DNA of 64,000 bases from positions 16,276 through 80,275 of the forward strand of contig JAXGGA010005207.1 in assembly GCA_038373865.1 (NCBI GenBank). The letters run 5' to 3'. Below, one piece after another: positions 25,815 through 38,370 of the stretch; position 1 is the stretch's first letter, and each line of letters opens with the position of its first letter. The notes below the pieces were generated by a model. It did not search any database. It was not told where the DNA came from and saw nothing but the letters and a program-made list of their open reading frames with translations. Origin of the DNA: Uloborus plumipes (taxonomy: Eukaryota > Arthropoda > Arachnida > Araneae > Uloboridae). Both the position numbers and the translations under genes were made by a program.

Positions 25815-26160
25815 ATAGGTGTGTTTGTGTGTGTAGGCGATCGTGTGTGTGTGCTCTTTCACCACCATGTGTTTCAGGGGCCGGTGAGCAGATCTGGATT
25901 GTAGCACCAAGGAGCAAGAAATTGGCAGAGTGCGATTCTGAAAGAGGGACTACACAACGTTTGAGGTCTAAAAAGAAACATCTTGCAATTTTATTGTTCA
26001 GTAAATTTTACAAAATTGAATTTTGACACTTTGAATTCAAATTATGTTCTTCGCAATCAAATTATGACAGGCATATGCACAGGTGTGTATATGTTTGCAC
26101 CGTAGGTGTATGTGTAGGCGGGTGTGCATGTGTATGTGTAGGCATGTGTGCATGTAGGAT
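25815..26160. repeat. Degenerate GT/TG-rich low-complexity tracts
   Basis: Two purine-pyrimidine alternating tracts, about 25818-25855 (gtgtgt interspersed) and about 26083-26160 (gtgtatgtgtaggc-like units). Short frames over them (Cys-rich on +, His/Thr-rich on -) are artefacts of the repeat. Confidence 0.6.
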
Positions 26161-27280
26161 ATGGGTGTCAGCAACTGGAGGGAAGGAGGCCGAGGACCAA
26201 AGCAATGTCCACCTCTGCCAGGGCCGATGGAGAGGATCTCCGCTTCCAATCTGAAAAAAGAACCTGAACATCAATTATGATTGAATAGCAATTGAGATTG
26301 CTCAATAGAAATAAGTTCATGAGTCATTAATCATTGGTATGTACAGGGTCCATGCTAATGACATATTGGAACTCAAATAAGATTCTAAACCACAGAATAA
26401 TTGCAACACAAAATCCTTTTTTGATGATGAATTTAAATTTACCAAGGTTATATGCAAATACACAAAATAAAAATTTCTAGTTAGAAATTTATTGTGAAAA
26501 TTACGAACTACTCTAATGATATAGGAAACAAAATGCAAATGAAAAAAATTGAGCTTAAATGAGATTATGAACTATGTATAATAATTGTAAGGAAATTGCT
26601 TTATGTGGCATTTAAAGATGAAAATGTTACAAGTAAATCTGTGAAGAAAAAAAAAAAAAAAAAAACAATTACAAATTTATTATGAAAATTACGATTCGTT
26701 TAAGTGACACAGAATTGATATACTTATTCAATGTTTAACTTTTTCCGAAATAGCGCAAAACCATCTATTTGCCCTTAATCTTAGGTCTGTTTCCTGTTAT
26801 TTTTGAAGTTGACTGTTTAGAAAATTAAAATATGGATTGATAACCAGTTGTTAACGCATGTAAATACTTTTACAATAAAATATGATGACAAATTTCAATT
26901 CTTTTGCTAAGCCTTTATAATTTTATATTTGTTTATTAATTTATTCGTGATAAATTATCACTTAAAATTCATCTAAGCATAGAATGATAAGTTTGTGGTC
27001 TTAAATATAATTTGAATGCTGCAAAAATGTTTAGACAAAGCTGTTGAGGATATCCATACTGAAGGCATCCGCATCATACTTTTATTCTACTCTTTTAAGG
27101 AATTTTTAATTAAAAAGTGAGTAACTTTTTGGTTCAAGTATAGAATAATAACAAATCAAGCATATCGAAAGTCAAAAAAAAAATTCAACTAAGCCTGCTA
27201 AATTATTTTAAATGTTTATGGACAAAAATTTTCCCCTTATTTTGAGAATCACCCTAAAAGATAGCAATATTTGTTGGCTC
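26161..27280. other. Intergenic sequence
   Basis: AT-rich and gene-free, with a poly-A run at about 26647-26665. Nothing else is recognised. Confidence 0.5.
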
Positions 27281-27290
27281 CCTCTATACT

Positions 27291-27366
27291 CCACTAGATG
27301 GCAGCATGAATGAAAATTCATTTTTTTGACGAAAATCATGAAGTGACGTCACTTGCGCTCGCGAGA
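27291..27366. promoter_or_regulatory. Candidate promoter/insulator cluster
   Basis: Within 76 bp there are a CTCF-like site CCACTAGATGGCAG (27291-27304), a perfect palindromic cAMP-response element TGACGTCA (27344-27351, within gtgacgtcac) and the palindrome CTCGCGAG (27358-27365), the core of the TCTCGCGAGA promoter motif. The block is locally rich in CpG in an otherwise AT-rich region. It may be the promoter of the putative + strand gene whose last exons lie at 34-38 kb, or be bidirectional. The motifs are seen; the function is inferred. Confidence 0.45.
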
Positions 27367-28221
27367 TTTAATCGTTCGTAAAAGAACGACAGTTGCATGT
27401 TGTTTACAAACAAAATACAGAAACCTCAATATACCTGCTTAAATTTTATTTATTCACTGAAATTCCTTCGATAAGCATCCTATGAACTTCCTTCTGTTGT
27501 ATCAATTGATATGAAGCTTTCTTTAAAGCCATTAGAATGGGGTTTATAATCAAATGAATATGCACTCATAACTTCGTACGGTATGGCTGTTATTTTAAAA
27601 GTTCCATATACTGCTTCTTTACATTGTTGTTGTGCTATGGAATGATTGATATTAATTTTCAGCAGTGATCGTTAGCGGACTACTTTTTACTTGCTTCCGT
27701 TTTCCAAAATAGCAGTTATCCATTTGCTCTCTATATCCTTTTCTTTTTTTTAAATTTTCACAATGTCGTTGCATTAAACAACAGTTTCATGTTTGAGTGA
27801 CATTACGACTTAAGTTTACTGAAAAATCTGACTTTTATCCCAAGGCATCTTAAGGCTAAAAGCAGGTCAAATTTCATTTATAAGTTTTTAATCATATGCC
27901 ACAGTTTCCTATGCAGTTGAAGTTCTATTGTTTTGTTTCTTGTTCATTTTGCTTCAAGGAGGCCATGCAATAACAGTTGCATGAGCAGTTGCGAAATAGC
28001 TATATGCACTGTCATCTTTTGCAATTTGTTCAAAATATTTCTCCAAGACAGTTGTGCACTGTGCAGTCCATAGAGCTCTGTTTAAAATTTTAACACAAAA
28101 GTTTCCCCACTTTTCAAGTTTTAATACAAGCATTTCCCTACGTTTTTTATTTTAATTGCTTATTCTAGGGTTGCACATCTCCCTAAGAGTGATGGAACAT
28201 CCCCTCAAAGACCATATTTTC

Positions 28222-31200
28222 TAGGGATGGACCGGATATCTGGTAACTATCCGGTATCCGGTTGGTATTTTATGTATCCGGTACTTCCGGATATCCGATC
28301 CGGCTGACCGCTCCGGATACGGATATCCGGGAGATTTTTCAGGATATCCGGCAAAGTATCCGGTGTTGATGTGGGAGATATCCGGAATTGATGTGAGGGT
28401 TATCCGGTATGATGTGAGGACATAATTAAATATTTTCTTTTTAACAAAAATCCAAGTTTAAAATTTCATTGTTTGATAAACCTTTTAGATGATGTAATTA
28501 CTTTTCATCTTTCCTTTTTACCAATTTTTGCTTATAAAACAAAAATTATATGTTATTCCTCGGAGTTTGTACTGGACATGGAAACATTCTGCGTAGTTGA
28601 TTTTTCACAATTTTCAGATAAAGTATGATTGTCTTCAGCTTTTCAAAAATATTTTAGTAACAATACTTAGAAAGAAAAAACTACAAACCTTTAAGGATTA
28701 ATGTGCGACAAAAGGTTGAAAAAAAAATTATGATCATATTGTTAGTTCATAAAAATAATCACAGTAGCTTTTAATATTCATTCTCAAATTATTTTATTTA
28801 TTGAATTCTTTTATTTTTAGTTTTTGTACTTCTAACAAAAATTGCGATGTATTAACACCCAATGATGTTGTTAATTAAATATTTTTTTCTTTGCCACTAT
28901 TATTGCTTTATTATAATTGAAAATAACATGCAATAAATAATCTATCTAACATTGGGAAAAGTGTTCTAGATAATGTAAACATCTGTCCCCATGAATCGTC
29001 GCAACTTAGTCATGCTTTTTTTTTTTTTTTTTTGAAAGAGAGTTTGAATATGTGTAAAGAAATTTTGAATCTTGCACTTTGTTTCGTTCTTTCTTTTTGT
29101 AATCCCTTCTTTTCAGAAAAGCTATTTCTCTGCTATTAGAATCTGTTCACGTCTGTCACGCTGCTCCGTTACTCCTCGAGAACATGTTGAGCATGACCCT
29201 CAATAACATTCGATCGAGTTTCGATAACTCGAAGCTTTATAAACTCATATATACAAATTTCAAAGTTCCAAATTCTTGAAAAGACGGTAGGAACTGCTTG
29301 TAACACGAACTATCAATAACTCTAAGCTTTTAGCCGGTCCCTTGGGACTATGAGCTATTGAGACTCGACTGTATTTAAGATGTTAATTTGCATCTTTAGA
29401 AAGTGTATTTTGTTTTTTGGAATTTAAGTAAAACTTTAAATTAATTATTTAGATCTGAGTTTATTAATTTATTTTTTAAAATGAACATGTTTAGAATAAT
29501 TTTTAATAATAATAATAATATATCGGTCATTTCAGCAAAAAAAAAGTACAAATCAGTCCCGATACTTCATAATTTTGGTAATTAATTTTAATATTTACCA
29601 CCAATTGTATTTTTCTATTTGTTCTCCATCTAATTGTGTGCAACCAAGTATTACTTATTTAGGCATAAGCCATTTATAAAGGACTCAGAAAAAAAAGGCA
29701 AAAGAAGGAAAAATGATCTGCCCCAGCTTCAAATTGCCAGGACTTAAAATGCAATTTAAGATTAAGCTGAAATGCAACAACAAAATCATTTGCAATGCAC
29801 AGCACAAAAAATGCTTCTGACACCCTTTCTGCTGATATTTATGTATGTAAACAAAAAAATCTTGGAAAAACACTTATTTATCTCTGTTCCTAGATTTTTT
29901 TATGTTTCAAACTGTCCACTTTATTTATCTTTGTTCCTAGATTTTTTATGTTTCAAACTGTCCACTCGGTTACAAGTCTTTCAGAAATAAAATAAGCAAT
30001 TGCATTCAATGTGATGTTTTTTAAAGAAGTACTCGTACAAGTAATGTATCTACTGTGATTACTTTGATACATTGAATTATATAGTCAGCAATTAAGATAA
30101 GCCTAAAATTCTTTGCTGATGATGGTTAATTTGCTTTGTGGGATGTTCACTCTGTTACAGTAGCATTAATGGTGCAAAAAATTTTTTCCTTGAAATTGCA
30201 GACAGAATTAGTTTTAGGATGTTTAGTTCATTTTATACTTGTTCTGTAATTAACTTTTCTTTACGATTAGAAATATATTTTTCAAACCTCATTTGTCTCC
30301 TCTGTTACACAAAGTGGTCAAACTATTCAAAAACCTTAATGAATAACTCATATACAAGCCATTTGCACTTTATTATGCACAAATAAACAGAGAATAATTT
30401 TTAAGACAGCGATTAGTTGGCGAAAATTACTTCCTTTGATAAACTTAAATCGACAATGATTTGTACCATTTTGGCTGGAATATCCCATAAATATAACATT
30501 TGCATCTAAGAATATCTTTATTTTTTCAAAATGAAGTTGAATTTCGAGGTGATTGTTTAAGAATTAGTTTATTAATTTGTTTTGAAAAAAGTGAATGTGT
30601 TTAACATCACTCTTAATGTATTTAAAATGCTAATTTGATACTTTTAAGAATGTGTATCTTAATTTTTTGGAACTAAAGTAAAATTTCAAGTTGATTATTT
30701 AAGTATAAGTTTACTCCTTTGTTTTTTAAAAAGTGAACAACTTTAGCATAACTCTTAAAAATACATTTAGGCTGCTGATTTGAATGTTCAGAAAATATGT
30801 ACCTTTGTTTTTTGGAATTATATAAAATTTTTAATTGATTATTTGAGTATAAGTTTATCCTTATTATTATTTAACACACTGGTCCTGTTTTAATATTTTC
30901 TTCTTTAACTTGTATGTTAGAATAATTACATGCGTATTATTCTCAAAAAAAAAGGGAATTTCAAAGCAAAATTTTGCTTTATATTATTGCAAAATTAGAA
31001 ATAAGAAAATGAGTTATTTTGTAATGAAGTTTAAATTTATAAAATTCAAATTAAATATGTATTAATTTGAAAAAAAAAAAAAAAAAGTTTATCTGAGCTT
31101 AGTTTTTTTTTTTTTTTTTCTTCTTTCTTTCTTTTTTTTTTTTTTTTGTAAATCAATTATCGTGTATATAATATTGGTTGAAATATTTAATAACTGTATC

Positions 31201-31655
31201 ATTTACGTAGAAACTTATTGAAATGATATTGAAACAGAAAAGTTTTAAAATTTGAACTAAGAATACTTAAAAGTTTAAACTTTGAGTACATACAGAAATA
31301 TTTAATTCTATCTTTAAAGTTTTGTCGCTTTTGATAAAAATACATAATTTAGAAAGAAATCACAATATGCTAGTGTTTCATTTCATATGTCGCGCTACTC
31401 CTGTGCAATAAAATAAGAGGCTTTAAAAATTAATTTGAATGTATTTAACGTGTTCTTAAAGAAATGATGCGAGAAACAACTTTGATTTATTGTTTTGAAG
31501 CTGAATTACATAAAAATAAGCGAACATGCAATATAATTGTAGTGCCGGATATCCGCAGGATATCCGGTGGCACAACTCCGGATATCTGGTATCCGGCTTG
31601 TGATGAGCCGCCGGAAATCCGGTATCCGGCAAAATCACTATCTGGTCCATCCCTA
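28222..31655. mobile_element. hAT-like element, 3.4 kb, with CCGGAT-rich ends
   Basis: The ends TAGGGATGGACCGGATA and (reverse complement) TAGGGATGGACCAGATA are inverted repeats. The flanks atattttc (28214-28221) and gtattttc (31656-31663) match at 7 of 8 bases. About 180 bp at the left end and 120 bp at the right end are packed with GGATATCC and CCGGTATCCGG motifs. The middle 3 kb is AT-rich with no intact transposase, so the element is non-autonomous or decayed. A relic of a pogo/Tigger end lies inside. Confidence 0.75.
29205..29371. mobile_element. Solo end of a Tigger/pogo-type element
   Basis: It ends GAGACTCGACTG before TA, as Tigger/pogo termini do. Internal words (aactctaagctttt, cggtcccttgg) parallel the ends of the element at 42737-44151 (aattcgaagttttt, cggtcccttga). 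The opposite end was not found. It is nested inside the larger hAT-like element. Confidence 0.45.
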
Positions 31656-31914
31656 GTATTTTCCAGTTATGTCGCCGCATCTTATATAACGCTGCAAGTA
31701 TTTATTTGTTTTTGTATAAAAAGTAAGTTTAACGCTGTACTAATTAAAAATGATCATAAAAAAAGATTGTCAAAGTAGAGAGTTCTTAATTTGGAAAATT
31801 TATAGCAATAAACATAAAATTAAGCAATAATAAATATGAACACTTACCTTGTAGTAAAAATATTAAACATTCAATGGTAATTAATATTATTCATTTAATA
31901 ATACAAAAGAACTA

Positions 31915-32380
31915 CAGTAAAACCCTGCTATAACTAACCCTCAACGGACCGACTTGAGTGATCGTTATAACCGAGGGTTCGCTATATCCGAATTTGCAAA
32001 AAATAGTTGGAATTTGGTAATATGCTATAATAATGAACATCATTATTGCATATGTCTTCATTTTGTCAATGTTTTCAGTCACAAGAAAACTGTCCACAGT
32101 TTCTCATTCTGCTTTTTGCAATTTCTTACAACCGTTTATGTTTTTTTATTAGCAGAAACGCTGATGACAATAGATTTTGAGAGGGAAAATTTCTTGCAAA
32201 GTGAGGATTGGGTTTCGCCACTTTTTTAGGATTGTTATAGCCGATTTGTCAGGCTTTATGGATCGTTATAAGCGTACAAAGTTACATTACTGACACATAG
32301 TTTTAGATCGGACCAATGAAAATGTTCGCTATAACCAGGGGTTCCCTATATCCCGGGCTCGCTATAGAGGGGTTCGACTG
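31915..32380. mobile_element. pogo/Tigger-type MITE, 466 bp
   Basis: The left end CAGTAAAACCCTGCTATAAC and right end ctatagaggggttcgactg are inverted repeats, flanked by TA (31913-31914 and 32381-32382). Inner words 'cgttataaccgagggttcgc' and 'cgctataaccaggggttccc' repeat the subterminal pattern. No transposase is present. Confidence 0.75.
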
Positions 32381-32382
32381 TA

Positions 32383-34160
32383 TATACAAAAGGAAGAGTA
32401 TTAAACAAATGGAATACTATGTACAAATTTTACATATCTGGAAACCTATAAAAATCACCACTGATGAAAGTGCACTGTCTATAAGCTTCCCTTGCATGAA
32501 GTTTTATTTTAGTAATTTAAATTTTTTTGCTAATTTGATCAAACTAATTTTTGAATTACTATTTACAAGCCGCACAGCGTTATTGGCCTCAGTTTTGTTT
32601 TCGAGTATAAGAAAAAATGTGTTAAAGCTGGACGTTATTATCAGAGAATATGGTACTAACGAACCATTGAAGAATGAGATAGCCTGCCACCCCCTCCAAC
32701 CAAAAATACTCATCAAATTTTAATGTGAATCTGTGTCGTGGACACCCTTGTTCCCTCATGGAGACAAAATAAAAGTTTTGTAAGTATTAGGAAGAGTAAA
32801 AATAAAAGATTGCGTTTTCTGTTACTTATCTCCCAAATTGTGAGTCAGATAATTATATAAATAAGTTATATTTCAAAATCTGTAAGAAACTCTTGAAAAA
32901 ATATCATTTGAATTTTAAAGTATATACAGATTTCAATTTAAATTTCAATGTAATATTTTTTCTATAATTACTATTTACTAATAAGAATTAGGCAATGGCA
33001 AACAATTGATTATTTCAATTACACAGCCTGAAATTCGTCAAAATAATGACAATTTATCACATTGATTTAAAACCAGCATGTTTTACTATTAAAGAAAAGT
33101 TGGGATGAATATTGTCAAAGCTCTAACTGCACAAAGTTCCATGCTAATTGAACTTTGTTACGTCAAGTTATAGCCAAAGAAAATTTTAATTTGTCAATTT
33201 CATTTAAAGTTTTTTTCTTTTCTAGGGTGTCTCCTCTAGCATTTAAGGAGGTGTACCAATTGCTGTTGGGTAAGATATGCATTACATTTAAAATCAGTTG
33301 AAGCAATGCTTCAAGTACCAAAAAACCATAGTTCAAAGTTTCATCTTTTTTTCAAACATCTATTAAATCTGTTGGGTTAATTTTATGTGTGAATATGTTA
33401 GAAAAATTAGATAAAGGTCAAGTGTTTCTCTAAGAGGGTATTGTATTTCTGTTAATTTAAAATGTTATTTCTTGAATTTGTCCTATATTTTGAAGCTTTC
33501 TAGATGTTATAGTCTTCATTTTAGAATACCCTAGAAGTTATAGAAGAGATTTAAAATTTGTTGAAAGAAGGTAATATATTATTTGCTTTTACCAGTACTA
33601 TTATTTATTTGTGTTTTTATAGCATAATAGTAACACATCTATTGTTTGTAAACAAAAACTTAAAACGAATTGACCTAGCTACTAAACATATTTATGTCTT
33701 ATTCAATATTTATATCATACCGTACAGTGCTATATACTTTGCGGAAACATATTTAAATACATGTTAGATTATTTTTCCAATAATAATGACGCTGTTTAAG
33801 ATTAAAATATTTTGTTATTTTAACTTTGATTTAAAACTTTGTGCACATCTTGTTTAAAAATATTGTGTATTAAATTTTGTGCAAAACAAAAAACTTTCTT
33901 TATTTGCTGATATTTCCTACTAAAATTTAAAGTATGTTTAAATAGTAATATTTTTAACTTGGCAAATGATTTATTATTCCCATTTTATTTGTATGACATT
34001 TGTGAGACATATACATGTTTTTTCTTTAATTCAATGCTCAGTAAAAATTGGTCTTGCTTTTATCACTTGATGCTCTGTTTTTGATTTGGTGCTTTTTAAT
34101 GTATCACCACTCTTCAATCGTGTATTTTCATTATGTAATTTTCTTTCTATAATTTTTCAG
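32383..34160. other. AT-rich stretch, possible intron of the putative second gene
   Basis: No exon is convincing. A short segment at 33226-33269 has a good acceptor (ttttcttttctag) and donor (gtaaga-like). However, it cannot join the next candidate exon in frame unless the later acceptor at 33238-33239 is used. Confidence 0.4.
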
Positions 34161-34219
34161 ATACCGAAAATATTTTGTTCGTTTGTGCGATATCTTGGAT
34201 TTCTTGAAGAAATTTTTAT
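34161..34219 (+). CDS. Candidate exon, putative membrane protein gene
   Basis: 59 bp between acceptor tataatttttcag and donor gtaaga. Read in phase 0 it gives IPKIFCSFVRYLGFLEEIF plus two bases, which join in frame to the next candidate exon at 35307. No stop occurs across the junction. The protein is not recognised. Other frames of the same exon are also partly open, so the assignment rests on the consistent phase and the splice sites. Confidence 0.35.
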
Positions 34220-35306
34220 GTAAGATTTATTTTATATTTAAGGTATGTCCTTATAAATAAATAAATGTAATAAAAACATGAATAGTAATGTTTTTAATTT
34301 CAAATGTAAGGGGCGTCAACAGGAAGTTAGTACAGCTCATTTATTTGTTCTTCATTTTCTAGTCCCCATAACTTTAACAACATCAGCAAAATAATTCATG
34401 TTTCCAGAAATATTTTTATGAACATCATATATAAAAATATTGAACAAAGCCTTAAAACAGATCCTTGAAAACCAAACCCCACTAAAAACCTCACTCCGTT
34501 CAGAATGATATCCCTTTACAACTGCTCTTTGTTTCCTTTCGCTCAGCCACTGTTTATATGTTGTGGATTACTACATATCCTACTTTTGTTGATTATCGTT
34601 CTTTTTAAAAAGGATTCTTCAAAATCATTAAAAAAACCAGGCTTTCACAATGAAAAACACTAGGGATGGAATGAAGCTGTGGTCACTTTGGCAAAGTTTT
34701 TGCCGGACCGAAGCTTTGACAAAGTGAAAGTTTCTCAAATATTCTTTTTGCAATTATAAGGGTTGAAAAATATTGTGATATTTTCGAAAATTCCAAGCTA
34801 TCAGATATTTTGATACATGTCCGATATTTTCAATCAGCACAAACTAAATACTGAATATTTACTGCATCCCCAAATCACTATTGTTTATATTCTTACATTA
34901 TTATTATGGTATATTGACGTAAAATTAATGTTTTTTTCTTCTGTTAATTATGTATTAATGTACTTTTCATGTGAAACTTTATGTACTTGAAATAGTATTT
35001 TTTATGAGGATATTTACATTTGTATGTGAAATGTGATGATTTAATGCTTTAAAAATGAAATATAACACAATTAATGTTGTTATTGGCTGTTATGTCGGAT
35101 TTTGACTATTCTGTTCTTGTGCTCTGTAAAACTGATAGCATATATGCCTTAATTAAAAAACATCATAGCATCATATGCTTATAAGTTTAGCTGCTTGCAC
35201 TTTTCTATGGACTCTTACTTTAATCTTTTAAAAATATTTTTATGTATATATATACACACACACAATTTTCTAACAATAATTAGTAACTTTGTTTTCTATA
35301 TTTTAG

Positions 35307-35388
35307 TTTCTCTGTTCCTTTATTGTTCCTTCTCCCCACATTTTTTGGAGGTGCAAGCATGATAACAGCTTCTTTGTTCTACTTAAAG
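35307..35388 (+). CDS. Candidate exon encoding a membrane-spanning segment
   Basis: 82 bp between acceptor tttctatattttag and a consensus donor gtaagt. In the frame continued from 34161-34219 it reads SVPLLFLLPTFFGG, then ASMITASLFYLK. This is a hydrophobic segment of about 24 residues ending in Lys, typical of a transmembrane helix. It exits in phase 0, as the final candidate exon requires. Family unknown. Confidence 0.45.
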
Positions 35389-37031
35389 GTAAGTTAGAAC
35401 TATGTTTTCATTTGCTTTAAAATATATTGTTTATTTATTTATTTATTTTTTTGTTAATTTTCCCAATACCTATTGCACTTGTTTACCAATGCATGAATTT
35501 TAAATTAATGCAGACCTCTAAATCTTTAATTTTATGCCAAAGAATTTTATGATTAACTTTACGAGTGCCTGAAAAATCTCAAAAATTCTTTGTGTTGAAG
35601 CCTGAATAATCAATGTAAATAGCACCATTATCAATAAAATTGCAGCAGACTGCTGACTGCTGTTTTATTTCTTCAAAGGAGCCCCCTTTATCAATGCAAT
35701 AACATTAAACCATGGGTGTAGTAGGCCTGGCAACTTTTTTTGTAAAATACATCCTCTCATAGTAGCATTTCAAGTAATATTTATTTTTTTATTTTAAAAA
35801 TTCTAATTTCTCTTCAAACTAGACTAGTTTTATTGTTTAAATGTGAAACCTACTTAAAATTCTGTACCTCAGAACCAGACTAACATAAGTCCATTTTCAT
35901 CATTTTTCAGTTGATGGCGAAAACGATTGTCAGATACATGCAAAGGATGAGACTCGCGCTCTTTTCAAGCTGCTAAATAATTGTTAAGAAATTTGTTTTA
36001 TAGAATACTGTTGTAATGGGTCGATGTGGAATAAGATTCTACATACAATGAAGCAAAAAAGTGAACATCTCCATTTTTGTGCTTGCGTCGTTCTGGTTCT
36101 GAGGTACAGAATTGACATTTAAAGAAAATCGTTTTAAATGTCGTTATCAGTACAGCCAAAGTTGCTTATAATGAGCCCTGATTTAATAAAAACTGGATTT
36201 AACGAGAAAATCAGAAATATTTAGACTGTCCAATGTTAAGTCAATTGCAGCATAACTCCTTTTGATAAGCTAACCCCATTTAAAACAAGCAATATATTTT
36301 GCCCTTGACTTTTACCTCAGCTTATCCCATCTTGGGAAAACTCCTTTAATGTTTCATTGTCAACCAAAACTTGCTGATGAGTCATATATCCTGAAAACAA
36401 GTGATAAATGCTTTAAAAAATGTTTTAGAGTAGAGAAGTATTAGAAAGTTCTTTTCAGTGGAACCTTGGTAACTTCTGGTAACCTCGGAAAATATGTTTA
36501 TTTAGGTGGGTGTCAGCTTACCGTGGTCCCATAATTTCAAGCATTGTAGCCATGATGATAATAACAAATGTGAAGTTGAATCATTCTTAACAGACCCTTT
36601 GGCTTTTGATGTGTAGAAAAACCTCAAACGTTTTTCAAAGCCATGGGTGCAAATGATGTCTTTTAGGATGTGAGCATTACCTTTAGAAAATAATAACACA
36701 GGATGGAGATAGTTAGATTGTTCAAGGCAAATTGATCAACTTCTTCGGTACTGCATATAAATTACGTATGATAATTATAATTAGCAAAAAGAACAAAAAA
36801 AAAGACCAAAAAAAAGTAAGCAAACATGATTTTGTAAATTTTTTATCCCAAGTTCCTTTCTTTTTTAGAACACTTGACTGTACCAAGCAAATATCGCAGT
36901 TCCTTCACGTTTGTTATAATTTAGTTTGCCACATGGCCTGTAGTGTTATTTTATGAGGCAAGATCAGCATAAAGCAGTGATATTTTGTATCAGTGAATGA
37001 ATGGCATTAAAGGTTCAAAGCACCCCTGTTT

Positions 37032-37502
37032 GCAGGCCCATCATTTGGGAGGGCAAAGGGGCATCTTTTCCCCTCTCTTCCCGAGGTGGACCCAGAAATT
37101 TTTGTAAGGGGGGTCAAGTTTTAGTGGCTAGTTCATTATCAGTTAAGAGGGAAGGAAAACGAAACATGTAAAAGCTAAGCCATTTTCAAAGTATCATACA
37201 ATATTGCACAGCAAGTAATAATTTTATAATATTCTGTTCAATTCACCATTTATTTATTTTGGTCAAAATTTATTAACGGGAAAAATTTAAATTTGCAATT
37301 TATAAACGGTCTACATGTAATCAATAATGGAATTATAAAATTCTTAAAATAAGTAAAATTTAATTTTTCTAACATATTGTATAGGAAAAAATTTTTTTTG
37401 AATGAAATCAGGACTGATAATGGCTGTGAAGGTGATAAAATGTTTCTTGTCACAGAGGGGTCGGATGACCCTTTAATCACCCCCTAAATCCGCCACTCCC
37501 CC
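37032..37502. mobile_element. MITE remnants, partly nested
   Basis: 37035-37065 carries CAGGCCCATCATTTGGGAGG, the end seen at 10491 and 41249. From about 37085, ggtggacccagaaatttt to the right-hand ccccctaaatccgccac forms an imperfect inverted pair. That pair resembles the ends of the element at 41724-42004 (GGCGGATCCAGAAATTTT). Boundaries are approximate and no clean target duplication is seen. Confidence 0.45.
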
Positions 37503-38325
37503 TACAGGCTTTAGTAAATCAATGTATTACATATAAGTGGGTGTGTTTTTTGTTGTTTTCTGGTGAAATTGCATTGTGTTTGCACTCTTTGACCGCTCTA
37601 GAAAAACTTGAAATGATATACTTGCCAGTTTGATGTATTTTTTTTTCAGCTTCCTTTTTAATTTATTTTACTCAAGTTTTAAAGTAAAGAATATTATGGG
37701 TTTCTGTAAATTTTTGTTGTCCTATTTTGTATACTGGTTTTAGATAAATTTTCTTCATTATCTTTTCTCAGTTGCAAAATGCAGTCAAAAATATCTTTTA
37801 CTGTGGAGCTAATATTGTTTTACTCTTCTTTTATTTTCACTATTTCACTTTTGATAAATAATAAAAAGTTGGAGATCTAAACGTTTCAGAAATTTAATTT
37901 TGTAATCCAATACTGTTAGAAGCTAATCTAGTTTGAAACAAAAATCATTATTGTTTTTAAGAGCTATTTTTATTATTTATTTAATTTTTTTTTTTTTTTT
38001 GCTCATTTTTTCACCAATGATATGTTTCAAATTTGTGTTAAAATAGAATAATCCGCATTTTAGGGACTAAAATTTTCGAAAAATTATTGGGAGAGATGCC
38101 TGTACTTCTTGTATTGGTTCCTGAATATTACAACTTATTTAATACCCCCTTTCCAATTTTTTGAGCATATTTTTATAATCTTTCTCAAAGACCAGAAACT
38201 GAATCCGTTCTTATGTTATATTTACATATTTCTACAAGAGCCTATTTTACTAATAGACATGTCTGCAGCATACGTATATTTTTGTAATATTTTATTTGCT
38301 GAGCATCAGTTATTGTGTTTTACAG

Positions 38326-38370
38326 GCTGCTAGCTGTGGATATGAGTGGAAAGATGTTTCATCCAATTAG
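38326..38370 (+). CDS. Candidate terminal exon of the putative membrane protein
   Basis: After acceptor ttgtgttttacag, phase 0 reads AASCGYEWKDVSSN and stops at TAG (38368-38370). It joins the 35307-35388 exon in frame, placing a short polar tail after the hydrophobic segment. About 535 bp of 3'-UTR-like sequence follows, ending at AATAAA (38905-38910). RNA evidence would be needed to accept it. Confidence 0.4.
   Translation, partial: AASCGYEWKDVSSN

Noticed and set aside
26037..26274. His/Thr-rich frames on the - strand
   Set aside because: They are translations of a GT-rich simple repeat.
33226..33269. Possible exon VSPLAFKEVYQLLLG with good splice sites
   Set aside because: Its phase does not fit the next candidate exon; in the frame that would fit, it contains a stop unless a later acceptor is used.
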